DNA of 64,000 nucleotides from an uncultured Ruegeria sp. (GCF_947500045.1 NZ_CANMQQ010000015.1:48316-112315); one strand, 5' to 3'. Positions 1 to 9,478 are shown, counted from the stretch's first letter. The notes: generated by a model not told the origin, from the letters alone. Translations and numbers: made by a program.

Positions 1-2
1 CG

Positions 3-431
3 GGCATCTTCAAGACGCTGTTTCACGACAACATCATGGCATTGTGCAGCCCCCGGTTCGCGGAACAGAACCCCATTGAACGCGTTGAGGATTTCGCGCG
101 CGTGCCCCTTATCCATCTTGATGCTCCAGACACCGGCTGGACTGACTGGCGCGCGTGGACCCGCAAGCTGGGATATGACGGCCCGCTGAATTCGGCACAT
201 CGTGTCAACAACTACACGATTGCCCTTCAGGCCGCCCAGGACGATATGGGCGCGGTTCTGGGCTGGGAGGGTCTGACCTCGGACCTGATCAAATCGGGGA
301 AACTGGTCAGGCTATTGCCGCAGACCACATCATCGCAGTTGGATTTCTACGTGAAATTACATAACACCTCATCCGATCGCGCAAAGCTTGTGTTCAAGTG
401 GCTTAGTGAGGCGGCCGACGAAACCGGCTGA
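3..431 (+). CDS. LysR-family transcriptional regulator, C-terminal fragment (GcvA-like)
   Basis: The reading frame is open from the first bases of the window, so the gene starts to the left of it; only the last ~142 residues are seen. They correspond to the second half of a LysR effector-binding domain. The segment from RVNNYTIALQAAQDDMG through a Gly-Trp-rich turn to SGKLVRLLP is typical of GcvA-like regulators, where this part closes the second Rossmann-like lobe. The DNA-binding HTH is outside the window. The ATG at 36 is internal to this domain and is not a believable start. Target genes cannot be inferred; the next gene is on the opposite strand and converges on it. Confidence 0.75.
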   Translation, partial: GIFKTLFHDNIMALCSPRFAEQNPIERVEDFARVPLIHLDAPDTGWTDWRAWTRKLGYDGPLNSAHRVNNYTIALQAAQDDMGAVLGWEGLTSDLIKSGKLVRLLPQTTSSQLDFYVKLHNTSSDRAKLVFKWLSEAADETG

Positions 432-486
432 GACAACGAACATCGCTTGGTTAGAAAGCAAGGGCTCTTGAAGCGCAGGCATCAAG

Positions 487-1419
487 TCATCCGATTGAAC
501 TTTTCTGCAGATAAAGCCGGCGCATGATCAAAGGCGTTAGGTACATCGGAATCTGGTAGGCGCCGATAAACACCATAATGGGTGCGGTCACTTCAGGCGG
601 TAACGCCACAAAGAATATTGCGGTGTTTCGGTTTCCAGCAATCAAAGAAACTGCAATTGCCTCGGCAGTGGGCAGCCTGCTTCGCGTCAGATGAAAAGAA
701 ACAACCTGAGCGCCAAAATTGATCAGGCAGGCAAATACGATCCAGAACAGCGCGACTGCGGGCTCTTGAAGAGCGGTTGCACTCACAGATGGCATTAATC
801 CAACCACAAAAACCGCAAGCGTGATTGTCGCTGCACCTTCCAGATTTATAAGCGTCGACTGTGATGGTTCGCGAAGCACGGTTCGGCGCAATGCGACCGC
901 TGCAAGAATTGCGATTACGATCGTAAGAAATAGGCGAAGCGAGGTCATCAGGACAGCCTGGATGTCACCCAATTCTGGCATCAACCAGAAGATTGGCAGG
1001 GCGGTAAAAGGCAGAACAGCAGTTCCAACCACGACCAGACGCATCGCATATTCCGCAGGATACCCCATCATTAGACACATATTAGGGCTGCCGGAAATCG
1101 AAGGCGCAGCGGCCACGATCAAAAGCGATAGAAAAACCGGAGCGTTGCTCCAGCCAGCGGCAAATCCCACCGCAGCCACAAGCAAGGGCATAGCCAGTTG
1201 GAAGGCCAGAATCGTGCCTGCGACCTGTCGCAGATCAGTTAGCGAGCCCACGATGGCACCCGGCTTCATTCGAAGCAGCGTCAAAAACAACAAGATCATG
1301 ACCAAGGGCGGCAAAAACGGTCGCATTGGTTCGGCCAATCCCGGCAGCAAGAGGCCAGCCACCAACCCCAAAATCAATACGTAAGGGCCGTGTCGTGCTG
1401 CAAGGTGGAAAGGGTTCAA
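487..1419 (-). CDS. Bile acid:sodium symporter (BASS)-like membrane transporter
   Basis: This 310-residue, very hydrophobic protein has about nine to ten predicted membrane segments and no signal peptide, as in the BASS/SBF-like family. Family-like features are the Pro/Gly-rich crossover segment with PSISGSPNMCLMMGYP (about residues 105-120) and the second SLIAGNRNTAIFF segment (about 255-267). Such proteins carry organic anions across the inner membrane with sodium. It starts 6 nt after the dctM stop codon and lies on the same strand, so it is the last gene of the enolase-DadA-TRAP operon. A second carrier in one operon suggests import of two related substrates, or import plus export. Substrate unknown. 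Confidence 0.6.
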   Translation of the reverse strand: MNPFHLAARHGPYVLILGLVAGLLLPGLAEPMRPFLPPLVMILLFLTLLRMKPGAIVGSLTDLRQVAGTILAFQLAMPLLVAAVGFAAGWSNAPVFLSLLIVAAAPSISGSPNMCLMMGYPAEYAMRLVVVGTAVLPFTALPIFWLMPELGDIQAVLMTSLRLFLTIVIAILAAVALRRTVLREPSQSTLINLEGAATITLAVFVVGLMPSVSATALQEPAVALFWIVFACLINFGAQVVSFHLTRSRLPTAEAIAVSLIAGNRNTAIFFVALPPEVTAPIMVFIGAYQIPMYLTPLIMRRLYLQKSSIG

Positions 1420-1425
1420 TGCCCG

Positions 1426-2739
1426 CTACCCACCGGGGCTCTGACGCAGGTTCTCAGGCAACCACGTAGCCAGTTCCGGGAACCAGATCAGCACGAACAC
1501 CATCAGCACCATGATCAGGAACATCGGAATTGCGGCGCGCGCAATATAGCTCATCTCATGGTTGGTCATCCCCTGCATCACGAACAGGTTGAAACCGATG
1601 GGCGGGGTGATCTGCGCCATCTCGACGACGACCACGATGAAGATACCGAACCAGATCAGATCGATCCCTGCGTCGCGGATCATCGGTTCGACAACAGCCA
1701 TGGTCAGCACGACCGAGGAAATTCCATCAAGGAAGCAACCCAGAATGACATAGAAAACCAAAAGGACCATCAGCAGTTCGAACCGCGTCAGCTCCCACCC
1801 CGCAATCAGGTCAGCAAGCCCGCGCGGCAAACCGGTGAAGCCCATCGACAAAGACAGGAACGCGGCACCTGCCAAGATCAGCGCGATCATTGCGCTGGTA
1901 CGGGTCGCGCCCATCAGGCTTTCGGTGAATGTCTTCCAATTCAATGAGCCCTGCCCTGCGGCCAGTAACAGGCTCCCGATCACGCCGAAGGCGGCGGCCT
2001 CGGTCGCTGTGGCATAGCCCAGATACATGGATCCGATCACCACCGTGATCAGCAGGATAACGGGCAAAAGGAAACGAGAGTTTCTGACTTTTTCTGAAAA
2101 GGTCAGCTTACCTTCATCGTTTGGGTTCCAGTCTTTGCCAATCTTGGAATAGATCGCGACATACCCCATGAACATCGCCGCCAGCACGAGGCCAGGTAGA
2201 ATACCGGCAAAGAACAGTTTGGTGATCGATTCATTGATCGTCACCCCATAGACGATCAACGTCAACGACGGCGGGATCATCAGGCCCAGCGTGGCCGCAC
2301 CCGTCAGCGTGCCGATGATCATACGCTCAGGGTAGTTGCGCTTGCGCAGTTCCGGGATCGACATCTTTCCAACCGTGGTCAGGGTTGCCGCAGAGGACCC
2401 CGAGACCGCAGCAAACACTGTGCAGCCCACAATATTCGTATGAACCAACCCTCCGGGCAGCGGTGCCATCCATGGCGACAAGCCTTTGAACATGTCCTCT
2501 GATAATCGCGTTCGATAGAGGATCTCACCCATCCAAATGAACATCGGCAGGGCGGTCAGAGTCCAGGAAGAGGACGATGACCAGATGGTCGTGATCATAA
2601 CATCGCCCACGGGGCGCGTGGTAAACAGCTCCATCCCGACCCAGGCGACGCCCATCAAGGCCAACCCGACCCAAACGCCAGAGCCCAAAAGGGTGAATAG
2701 GACGAAGAGAAAGAGGATGATGACGGATATGTTTTCCAT
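1426..2739 (-). CDS. dctM: TRAP transporter large permease subunit DctM
   Basis: This 437-residue protein is the sodium-coupled channel subunit of a tripartite (TRAP) C4-dicarboxylate-type importer. It is hydrophobic throughout, with about 12 segments. It shows family-like stretches such as GCTVFAAVSGSSAATLTTVG (about 91-110) and GMTNHEMSYIARAAIPMF near the C terminus. I place the start at the ATG at 2739, because it begins with a membrane segment (MENISVIILFLF) and has GGAGAAT 6-12 nt upstream; an in-frame extension to 2808 would overlap dctQ and add a non-membrane leader. It sits 4 nt behind dctQ, so the two are very likely co-translated and form the membrane complex. Confidence 0.93.
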   Translation of the reverse strand: MENISVIILFLFVLFTLLGSGVWVGLALMGVAWVGMELFTTRPVGDVMITTIWSSSSSWTLTALPMFIWMGEILYRTRLSEDMFKGLSPWMAPLPGGLVHTNIVGCTVFAAVSGSSAATLTTVGKMSIPELRKRNYPERMIIGTLTGAATLGLMIPPSLTLIVYGVTINESITKLFFAGILPGLVLAAMFMGYVAIYSKIGKDWNPNDEGKLTFSEKVRNSRFLLPVILLITVVIGSMYLGYATATEAAAFGVIGSLLLAAGQGSLNWKTFTESLMGATRTSAMIALILAGAAFLSLSMGFTGLPRGLADLIAGWELTRFELLMVLLVFYVILGCFLDGISSVVLTMAVVEPMIRDAGIDLIWFGIFIVVVVEMAQITPPIGFNLFVMQGMTNHEMSYIARAAIPMFLIMVLMVFVLIWFPELATWLPENLRQSPGG

Positions 2740-2743
2740 GCTC

Positions 2744-3277
2744 TTATTCTCCGTGGCTCTGATCGGCCAGATCGCGGGTGATACGATGGTCACCTTTGAA
2801 CAAGACATGGAACAGGTGATCTGTCAGCGCGATTGCAAGGATTATCGCGCCGATCAGCATGGTTGATTGCGGTATCCAAAGGGCGGTTTTGTCCTGCCCC
2901 TGGCTTATGTCGTTGAACTTCCAGCTCCAGAACACGAAGCGATATGCATACCAGCAGAAATACCACATGACGGCAGAACCGATGGCAAAACACCAGATTT
3001 CGAGAATTCGGCGAAATCCAACGGGTACCGAATTCAAAAGGATGGAAACCCGGATGTGGCTGCCCCGGTTCAGGGCGTTGGCAAACGCCAGAAAAGAGGC
3101 GGCAGCCATCGCGTATCCAGCATAATCCGGCGCGCCAGGAAAGACCTCTCCGGTCCAGCGGGCCAGCATTTGGACCACGATGAGCAATAAAATGGCAATC
3201 AGGCTAAGTGCGGCCAGAACGCCCGCTGCCTGATAGATGAAATCCAGTACGGACCGAAGCCCACGTAATGCCGCCAT
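2744..3277 (-). CDS. dctQ: TRAP transporter small permease subunit DctQ
   Basis: This 177-residue protein has four predicted membrane helices (about residues 15-37, 52-70, 88-115 and 140-160). That is the size and topology of DctQ, which binds and stabilises the large subunit DctM. Family-like features are the ALNRGSHIRVSILLN segment between helices two and three and a conserved Trp/Tyr-rich third helix. It lies between dctP (71 nt upstream, with a strong hairpin in the gap) and dctM (4 nt downstream), the usual P-Q-M order. Substrate specificity lies mainly in DctP and is not readable here. Confidence 0.9.
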   Translation of the reverse strand: MAALRGLRSVLDFIYQAAGVLAALSLIAILLLIVVQMLARWTGEVFPGAPDYAGYAMAAASFLAFANALNRGSHIRVSILLNSVPVGFRRILEIWCFAIGSAVMWYFCWYAYRFVFWSWKFNDISQGQDKTALWIPQSTMLIGAIILAIALTDHLFHVLFKGDHRITRDLADQSHGE

Positions 3278-3309
3278 ACCGTCCCCGCTTGGGTTTTGAT
3301 CGAGTGCAG

Positions 3310-3339
3310 AATGGGCGGCGGAGGTGCCCGCCGCCCATT
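3310..3339 (-). terminator. Perfect hairpin between dctP and dctQ
   Basis: A 12-bp perfect inverted repeat (AATGGGCGGCGG and its complement) encloses a 6-nt loop. It starts 9 nt after the dctP stop codon. No run of T follows on the minus strand, so it is more likely an attenuator or mRNA-stabilising hairpin than a full terminator. Such a hairpin would give more DctP than permease. Confidence 0.7.
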
Positions 3340-3348
3340 ACTCAGTCG

Positions 3349-4326
3349 TTACTGAGAAGAGTTGAACGCATCGACGATGGCTTTGCCTTCGTCACCAGCG
3401 GCTTCAAGCCATTCATTGGTCATGGTGACGCCGATCTCTTTCAGCTCATTCGTCATCTGCTCCGAGGCTGGACCAACAGTCATACCGCCATCGCGCAGAC
3501 CCTGCAGGGTAAAGCCGGTATATTCCTTGGCACGCCAGTTTCCGGCATATTCGGCCAGTTCTGCACAACCCTTGATGACGTTCTTGCTGGCATCCGAAAC
3601 GCCAGCCCAGACATCCGAATTCACCATCACGTAGTTGCGCGGCAGCCAAGCATCTACTTCATAGAAATAATTCAGGCTTTCCCAGACCTTGCGGTCATAG
3701 CCGGTTGAGCCGGACGACACCATTGAGTCCGCGACACCAGTGGCAAAAGCCTGGCTGATTTCTGCAGCCTCAATTGTGACCGGCAGCATCCCTGTAAGTT
3801 CGGCCAACCGCGACGTGGCGTTGTTGTAGGACCGGAACTTGATGCCTTCCATTTCAGCGACCGAGTTCACCTCGTCCTTGAAGTAAAGGCCCTGAGGCGG
3901 CCATGGCACTGCATAAAGCAGGGTCAGGTTCTGTTCAGCCAACAGCTTTTCGATCGAAGGTTTGGCCGCGTCCCAAAGCTTGGCGCTATCATCAAATGAC
4001 GTTGCCAGAAACGGAATCGAGTCAAACCCGAACAGCGCGTTTTCGTTCTGATGACCGGATAACAAACGCTCACCAATCGGGGCCTGCCCGGTTTGGATCG
4101 CGCGCTTGATATCGCCCCCCTTGAACAGAGAGCCCGAGGGATGCGTGACGATTTCAATCTCACCACCTGTACCGGTGGTCACGCATTTGGCGAATTCGGC
4201 GCCCGTGGCCGAGTGGAAATTTGATGCCGAATAGGCCATCGGCATGTCCCATTTCTCGGCCATCGCCGGTGCGGCTGCGGCAGCTGTCAGCGCGGTTGCC
4301 GCCAGAAGGCTTGTCAATTTCTTCAT
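3349..4326 (-). CDS. dctP: TRAP transporter periplasmic substrate-binding protein DctP
   Basis: This 325-residue protein is the extracytoplasmic solute receptor of the TRAP system. It begins with a signal peptide (MKKLTSLLAATALTAAAAA, cleavage near AMAEKW). The mature part shows DctP-like features: GGEIEIVTHPSGSLFKGG, GIKFRSYNNATSRLAELTG and GVADSMVSSGSTGYDRKV. The region around residues 150-180 normally holds the arginine that clamps the substrate carboxylate, here in KFRSYN. The ATG at 4326 is preferred over an upstream in-frame start because it begins the signal peptide and has GGGAGA just upstream. It is third in the operon after the enolase-superfamily and DadA-like genes, so its ligand is probably their substrate. 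Confidence 0.93.
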   Translation of the reverse strand: MKKLTSLLAATALTAAAAAPAMAEKWDMPMAYSASNFHSATGAEFAKCVTTGTGGEIEIVTHPSGSLFKGGDIKRAIQTGQAPIGERLLSGHQNENALFGFDSIPFLATSFDDSAKLWDAAKPSIEKLLAEQNLTLLYAVPWPPQGLYFKDEVNSVAEMEGIKFRSYNNATSRLAELTGMLPVTIEAAEISQAFATGVADSMVSSGSTGYDRKVWESLNYFYEVDAWLPRNYVMVNSDVWAGVSDASKNVIKGCAELAEYAGNWRAKEYTGFTLQGLRDGGMTVGPASEQMTNELKEIGVTMTNEWLEAAGDEGKAIVDAFNSSQ

Positions 4327-4377
4327 TATCTTCTCCCTGTTGAATGTCGAGTTGCCGATATTTCTCTGCAACCGTTT

Positions 4378-5628
4378 TTATGTTGCGAACCGTGAGGGTG
4401 CGTAGACGCTCATGTCCGTGTTCGGGGTTCTGCCCGCAATCATTTGCGCAAGAAGTCTCCCCGTTTTTGGCCCGCCTGTCAGGCCGATATGGTGATGGCC
4501 AAAGCCCATATATGCACCGTTGATACCCGGAGCCTCACCAATGATCGGGATCGAGTCAGTCGGTGCAGGGCGGTGCCCCATCCATTCCACTTCCTCCTTC
4601 CAAGTCAAACCCGGGAAGGCCATCCGGGCGTTCTTGCGCATCAGTTCAAATGGCGCGCGAGACGGCGGCGCACCAAGCCCGCCAAATTCCACGATGCCCG
4701 CCAGCCGAATGCGCCCGTCCATCGGTGTCGCGACAAATTTGCCCGAAACCACCATGACAGGACTGCGTGGCGTGGCAGAAGGCTCTACAAGTTCAAGATG
4801 ATAGCCGCGTTCGCTTTCAAGGGGAACAGAAACGCCCAAACGCTTGGCCAGAGGTCCAGACCAGACGCCCGCAGTTACGATCACGGTGTCACATGCAATT
4901 GTTTCACCACCTGCACGAACGCCGGTTGCTTTACCGTTCTCTTGAACCACATCATCGACAGCGGCACGCAGAATGGTGCCTCCATTTGCTTCCACATGTG
5001 CCGCCAGATCTTTGACATAACGACCTGGATCCGTGATATGACCATGATCCGAGAGTTTCGCCGCAAAGCCGATATCTTCACTATAAACGGGATCATAGGC
5101 GTGAAAGGCGGGGCCTTCCAGCTCGTCCCATGTGAACCCATTCCTGCGCCGGACGTCCCATCCAAACGCATCGTCTTTGTAGTGAGCCCGATCTTTGTAC
5201 AGAAACAAGTAGTCTGATGGCATGATCCATTTTTCGGCCCCTGTGCCATCGGCCAGTGCTTTGTGATCGTTCAGACTGTCGCCAATGACAGGTGTCAAAG
5301 CCGAAGCTATGCGCCCGACATCTGCAGCATTTGCATGGCTCAAATAACGCGTCATCCACGGGATCAACTTTGGAAGGTACCCCCATTTCAGAAACAACGG
5401 CTGCGACGGGCTGAGAAGCATTCCGGGCGCTTTTCTCAGCAGCCCCGGCACTGTCACCGGAACAATCGAACAGGATGCCAATACGCCCCCGTTGCCGTGC
5501 GAGGTGCCTTCACCCGGTCCCGCCTTATCGATCAGGGTTACATCGTGACCGTCACGTTGCAGCCAAACCGCAGCAGAAACGCCAACGATCCCCGCGCCAA
5601 TGATGACTATGGTCTTTTTGCCGCTCAC
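4378..5628 (-). CDS. FAD-dependent D-amino acid dehydrogenase-like oxidoreductase (DadA family)
   Basis: This 416-residue DAO-superfamily enzyme begins with the FAD-binding dinucleotide motif [12 protein letters not shown] (about residues 9-20). The glycine-rich SHGNGGVLA segment (43-51) is characteristic of DadA-like dehydrogenases. The C-terminal [18 protein letters not shown] and [13 protein letters not shown] close the FAD site. The family oxidises D-amino acids or N-substituted amino acids to imino or oxo acids and passes electrons to the respiratory chain. It overlaps the upstream enolase-superfamily gene by 4 nt, so translation is coupled. The pairing fits a scheme in which an L compound is epimerised and the D form is then oxidised. 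The exact substrate is unknown; proline or hydroxyproline derivatives are possible but unproven. Confidence 0.8.
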   Translation of the reverse strand: MSGKKTIVIIGAGIVGVSAAVWLQRDGHDVTLIDKAGPGEGTSHGNGGVLASCSIVPVTVPGLLRKAPGMLLSPSQPLFLKWGYLPKLIPWMTRYLSHANAADVGRIASALTPVIGDSLNDHKALADGTGAEKWIMPSDYLFLYKDRAHYKDDAFGWDVRRRNGFTWDELEGPAFHAYDPVYSEDIGFAAKLSDHGHITDPGRYVKDLAAHVEANGGTILRAAVDDVVQENGKATGVRAGGETIACDTVIVTAGVWSGPLAKRLGVSVPLESERGYHLELVEPSATPRSPVMVVSGKFVATPMDGRIRLAGIVEFGGLGAPPSRAPFELMRKNARMAFPGLTWKEEVEWMGHRPAPTDSIPIIGEAPGINGAYMGFGHHHIGLTGGPKTGRLLAQMIAGRTPNTDMSVYAPSRFAT

Positions 5629-6758
5629 GCCGCCACCGCCTTGGTTATTGCATAATGCTCCAGCTTGGACAGGTCGGGCCTGCTGCCCAAACCGGGCCCT
5701 TCAGGCACCACGACCTGGCCATCGCTTATCTGGAAAGGCTCTTCCAAAATATCTTCTTTCAGGAAGTAAGAAGCTTGATAAAACTCACAGCCTAATGTGA
5801 TTTCAGGTGTTGCAGCGATCATGTGCGTGCCCGCCAGATGTGCTAATCCGGCTTCGAACATATCCCCGCCATAGGCTGTCAGACCATGCGCGGCAGCGAT
5901 ACGGGCAACAGTCTGCCCGCGTGTCGGGCCGCCCGACTTCATGATTTTCACGGAAACCCCGTCACAAATACCTTCACGCGCCGCCCGCTCCATATCTTCA
6001 GGGCCAAAGACACTTTCGTCAGCCAACAGCGGCACATCGATCATTTGTCTCAGTTTGCGCATCATACCAAAATGATGAGCGCGTACGGGTTGTTCGATGA
6101 AATCCGGGGTGAACTGTGCGACGTCACGAACCCGCGCCGGTGCGTCCTCGATGCTGAGCCCTTGGTTATAGTCCACACGGACTGAGAAATCCGGGTGATT
6201 CTGTGCAAGATACTCCAGCCGCATGATGTCGAAAGCGTGGTCCTTGAACCCGGTCTTGAGCTTTACGATCCCAACACCATCCGCCTGCAATCGCGCCAGC
6301 AATTCGATGTCTTGCGTAAAATCCGGGTTCGCAATCGAACAGCTGAGCGGAATGGCCTCCCGGCACTGTCCGCCCAGAAGGGACCATACAGGAACTCCAC
6401 CGATCCTGCCGGCAAGATCCAACAAAGCCGTTTCCAACGCCGCTTTGGCCTCGGTGCAGTGTGCCACTGCATGGGCCGCCCGCGCCATGATTGCGGAACG
6501 CTCACCGACTTTGGCCCCAACGACAAGGGGCCGCAAATAGCGATCGAGGGCAGCATAGGTGGCTTCGGGTGTACCGGTGAAAACGGACCAGGGCGAGGCT
6601 TCGCCAAACCCCTCACTGCCGTCTTCGGACCGCAGTCGCAGAACAACCACTTCGCAGACACCTTCGACCGACCCGATGCCGTGATCCCGACGGGACGTGA
6701 CCGGCAATTCAAGGTGCCAAAGATCGTACCCAATAATTTTCTGCGTCAGATCGCCCAT
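5625..6758 (-). CDS. Enolase-superfamily enzyme, muconate-cycloisomerase subgroup (epimerase/dehydratase/cycloisomerase)
   Basis: This 377-residue protein has an N-terminal capping domain (about 1-130) and a TIM barrel. The subgroup's catalytic set is present. The second-strand KxK is K166/K168 (in VKLKTG). The magnesium ligands are D196 (RVDYNQG), E222 (FIEQP) and D247 (LADES). The sixth-strand lysine is K271 (VKIMKSGG). Lysines on both faces of the barrel fit racemase, epimerase or cycloisomerase chemistry through an enolate. It is first gene of a minus-strand operon with a DadA-like oxidase and a TRAP importer, and is divergent from a LysR gene. Amino-acid or betaine epimerisation fits this setting; other reactions cannot be excluded. 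Confidence 0.85.
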   Translation of the reverse strand: MGDLTQKIIGYDLWHLELPVTSRRDHGIGSVEGVCEVVVLRLRSEDGSEGFGEASPWSVFTGTPEATYAALDRYLRPLVVGAKVGERSAIMARAAHAVAHCTEAKAALETALLDLAGRIGGVPVWSLLGGQCREAIPLSCSIANPDFTQDIELLARLQADGVGIVKLKTGFKDHAFDIMRLEYLAQNHPDFSVRVDYNQGLSIEDAPARVRDVAQFTPDFIEQPVRAHHFGMMRKLRQMIDVPLLADESVFGPEDMERAAREGICDGVSVKIMKSGGPTRGQTVARIAAAHGLTAYGGDMFEAGLAHLAGTHMIAATPEITLGCEFYQASYFLKEDILEEPFQISDGQVVVPEGPGLGSRPDLSKLEHYAITKAVAA

Positions 6759-6854
6759 TGAACCCCCTGCCAGTGGCAGAAGCCTGCCTTGACCAGATTA
6801 TCATTTCAAATATTATTTTATCGCGAGATCATCAGAAAAAGTGATGCATTAAAT
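6759..6854. promoter_or_regulatory. Divergent control region between the catabolic operon and its LysR gene
   Basis: This 96-bp gap separates two divergent start codons. The stretch around 6795-6830 is very AT-rich compared with its surroundings (ATTATCATTTCAAATATT). A LysR protein usually binds in exactly such a gap with a T-N11-A dyad. I see no single clean dyad, so only the location is supported. Confidence 0.4.
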
Positions 6855-7775
6855 ATGTCCCTGCGTTTTCGTCAGCTACAAGCCTTTCACGCCATAATGG
6901 AGACCGGAACCGTAACGGGTGCGGCCTCGGTCCTTGGAATATCGCAACCGGGTATCAGCAATCTGCTGGCACAGCTTGAACGCGAGGCACGGCTACCCCT
7001 GTTTGAGCGCAACAAAGGCCGCCTGCTTCCCACCCCCGAAGCCGAGCTTCTTTATCGCGAGGTCGACACGGTCGTTCGCGGGCTTGATCATGTGGCGCAG
7101 GCTGTGACTGACCTGCAGAACAAGCATCCCGGTCAATTGCAGGTTGCTGCGCCTCATTTGTTGTCCTTCGGCTTTATGCCGCGTGAAATTGCGCGCTTTG
7201 CTAAAAGTCGCCCGAACCTCTCGGTCAGCTTTCAATCGCAATATTCATCCAAGATTCAAGAGTGGGTGATCTCGGGCCTGTTTGAAATTGGTATTGTCGA
7301 GATGCCCATTCTGCATGACACGTTAAGCTATCAGGTCTTTCAGTTCGAAACGCTGGCCACCTTTCCGGAAAACAGCCATTTGGCTGCCTATGATGTGCTA
7401 ACGCCCGAAATTCTGGAAAACGAGCCGTTCATTGTGATGGGTCCTGAACACCAAACTCACCGACGGACGCGGGACATTTTTCAATCGGCGGAACGCACTT
7501 GGCGGACACAGATTCACACCCATCTGTCAGAAAACCTGCTGAGTTTCGTCAAACAAGGTATGGGGGTCGCAATGATCGACCCCTTCACCGTCACTTTTGA
7601 TGGTGAAAGCGGATATCAGACCCGGCCCTTCCGACCTGCGGTGATGTTAGATATGGCTATCATCACCGCCAAAGGACGCCCCCTTTCAACGATCGGTCAG
7701 GATTTTCTAGCCCAGCTTACAACTTCGATTGCCACCTACGCGACCCATTCCGAAACCGGGGCAGCAGCCTCGTGA
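6855..7775 (+). CDS. LysR-family transcriptional regulator of the adjacent catabolic operon
   Basis: This 306-residue regulator has an N-terminal winged HTH (about residues 5-62: FRQLQAFHAIMETGTVTGAA then LGISQPGISNLLAQLE), followed by a linker helix and a periplasmic-binding-protein-like effector domain. The ATG at 6855 is chosen over an in-frame start 66 nt upstream because the HTH of the family begins right after it. It is divergent from the enolase-DadA-TRAP-BASS operon, the classical layout for a LysR regulator and its target. Its 3' end overlaps the convergent ThDP-enzyme gene by 40 nt. It is the most likely activator of the minus-strand operon. Confidence 0.88.
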   Translation: MSLRFRQLQAFHAIMETGTVTGAASVLGISQPGISNLLAQLEREARLPLFERNKGRLLPTPEAELLYREVDTVVRGLDHVAQAVTDLQNKHPGQLQVAAPHLLSFGFMPREIARFAKSRPNLSVSFQSQYSSKIQEWVISGLFEIGIVEMPILHDTLSYQVFQFETLATFPENSHLAAYDVLTPEILENEPFIVMGPEHQTHRRTRDIFQSAERTWRTQIHTHLSENLLSFVKQGMGVAMIDPFTVTFDGESGYQTRPFRPAVMLDMAIITAKGRPLSTIGQDFLAQLTTSIATYATHSETGAAAS

Positions 7776-9430
7776 AGTGGTTGTGAATGGATGTCGACCA
7801 AGGTTGGCCCATCATGCTCGACGGCTTGTTTCAAGACTTTGGGCAACTCTTCGGGATCTTTCACTGTCCATGATTTCACACCAAATGCCTCGGCAACGGC
7901 GGCGTGGTTGGTGCGGTTGAAATCGACATTGTAAAATCGCTGACCAAACCCTGCGTTCTGCCCCGCTTTGATCCATCCAAAAGTCGAGTTCGAGAACACA
8001 ATCGAGGTAATCGGCATGTTGTGCCGCACCATGGTTTCGAACTCACCGCAGGTAAATCCAAAAGAACCATCGCCCATCACGGACAGGGTTTTCACCGAAG
8101 GCCGCCCGACATGCGCGCCCATGGCAGCACCCAGTGAAAACCCCAGCGCACCATGCGCCCGGTTCGTGATGAAGTGCCGCCCTGATTTTCGCCAGCGGTA
8201 ATGCGCGCTGAAATAGGGACAGGGTGTACCGGGATCGGCGACGACAATCGCATCATCATCCAGAATGTCCATCAACGCAGCCATCACCGCTTCGGGACGG
8301 ATTGGTGTTTCGCGGCTGGCGGCAAGTGGGCTGAAAGCAGCAATTTTGGCCGCCCAAGCAGCGGTGGCTTTGGTTGCACCACCTAGCTGTGGCAGATCAT
8401 GCCGTGCTTCCAGCGCCCTTGCCAAAGCTTCAAGCGCAAGACGGGCGTCGGCACATATCGCTACTTCTGTCGGATAGTTGGCGCCGATCACCATCGGGTC
8501 GCTATCGATATGAATGATGGTGGCATTGCGCGCGGGGCTTCTCCAGCGTTCTGTGGTAACTGATCCAGCACGACACCCGATGAACAAGACCACATCGGCC
8601 TCGTCCACTACAGCGCGGGTTGCAGGCACCCCGCCGTTCGATCCTACTACACCAAGGGCAAAAGGGTCCGTCTCGGCAATAGACCCCTGCCCTGACACCG
8701 TCGTGGCAACTGGCATGTCCAGCAGGTCTGCAACTCGGCGCAGCGCGTCGCTTGCCCCGGACAGAACCGGCCCTCCCCCACAGATGGCCACCGCGGATTT
8801 AGCATTTGCAAGAACGTCCGCCGCTGCCTCGATCGCATCCAAATCAGGCCCCGCGCGTTCCGCCGGATAGCTGCGATGCCGGGCATCCGCCCAAATCTCT
8901 GACTCGTCGACCTGCGCTTTTTGGGTGTCAAATGGCAGTGCCAGATGAGTCGCTCCGGGTGTTCCGGTTGTCATCGCCCGGAACGCTTCACGCACCATGG
9001 CAGGCAGCCGCCTCGCATCGTCCAAAGACGCGTTCCATTTGGCCAATGGCTTGAACAGCGCAGGCTGGTCAAGTTCCGTCAAAGGGTACTTTCCACGGCT
9101 GGTCGTCGCCACATCGGAGGTGATTGCCAGAATGGGGACCGAGCTTTCGTTGGCCTCGACCACACCCGGCAGAATGTAAGTTGCCCCACCTCCGGATGGG
9201 CCTTCGCACACGCCGGGTTTGCCCGTCACCCGGGCATAGCCATCTGCCATATAGGCCGCGTGCCGCTCATCCCGCGTCAGGGTGTGTTGAATGCCGTGAT
9301 CCATCCGCGCCAGCGCGTCATAGAATGGCAAGGTTGTATCGCCGCACAGGCCAAACATGTGTTTCACACCATGTGCCTCGAGCATACGAACCATTGCCTC
9401 AGCTCCGGTCAGGTAATTCGTTCCAGTCAT
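7736..9430 (-). CDS. Thiamine-diphosphate-dependent enzyme, acetolactate synthase-like
   Basis: This 564-residue protein has the three domains of the POX/AHAS family. The N-terminal Pyr domain contains the catalytic glutamate E55 in RDERHAAYMADGYAR. A middle TH3 domain follows. The C-terminal PP domain has the ThDP/Mg motif that begins GDGSFGF and ends about 30 residues later around NSTFGW. The start at 9430 is supported by AAGGAG 9 nt upstream; an extension to 9529 would run through the operator palindrome. The family makes or breaks C-C bonds next to 2-oxo acids (synthases, decarboxylases, lyases). It is divergent from a GntR regulator and a racemase-family gene, so it probably belongs to an inducible pathway. 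The substrate is not recognisable, and it differs clearly from the ALS-like protein at 60.5 kb. Confidence 0.82.
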   Translation of the reverse strand: MTGTNYLTGAEAMVRMLEAHGVKHMFGLCGDTTLPFYDALARMDHGIQHTLTRDERHAAYMADGYARVTGKPGVCEGPSGGGATYILPGVVEANESSVPILAITSDVATTSRGKYPLTELDQPALFKPLAKWNASLDDARRLPAMVREAFRAMTTGTPGATHLALPFDTQKAQVDESEIWADARHRSYPAERAGPDLDAIEAAADVLANAKSAVAICGGGPVLSGASDALRRVADLLDMPVATTVSGQGSIAETDPFALGVVGSNGGVPATRAVVDEADVVLFIGCRAGSVTTERWRSPARNATIIHIDSDPMVIGANYPTEVAICADARLALEALARALEARHDLPQLGGATKATAAWAAKIAAFSPLAASRETPIRPEAVMAALMDILDDDAIVVADPGTPCPYFSAHYRWRKSGRHFITNRAHGALGFSLGAAMGAHVGRPSVKTLSVMGDGSFGFTCGEFETMVRHNMPITSIVFSNSTFGWIKAGQNAGFGQRFYNVDFNRTNHAAVAEAFGVKSWTVKDPEELPKVLKQAVEHDGPTLVDIHSQPLHEAAAPVSEWVA

Positions 9431-9464
9431 GGTCGGTAACTCCTTTGATTCCATCTGCACACAG

Positions 9465-9478
9465 AACTGTATACAGTT
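9465..9478. promoter_or_regulatory. Perfect 14-bp palindrome, candidate GntR/FCD operator
   Basis: AACTGTATACAGTT is perfectly self-complementary and lies between the divergent starts of the ThDP enzyme and the GntR gene. The core TGTATACA matches the type of short palindrome bound by FCD-subfamily GntR proteins. It would let the regulator control both genes. Confidence 0.65.

Noticed and set aside
4444..5217. Long plus-strand open frame (257 codons) inside the DadA-like gene
   Set aside because: It is antisense to a gene with clear FAD motifs, has no recognisable domain and is rich in Arg/Cys/His as expected of a shadow frame.
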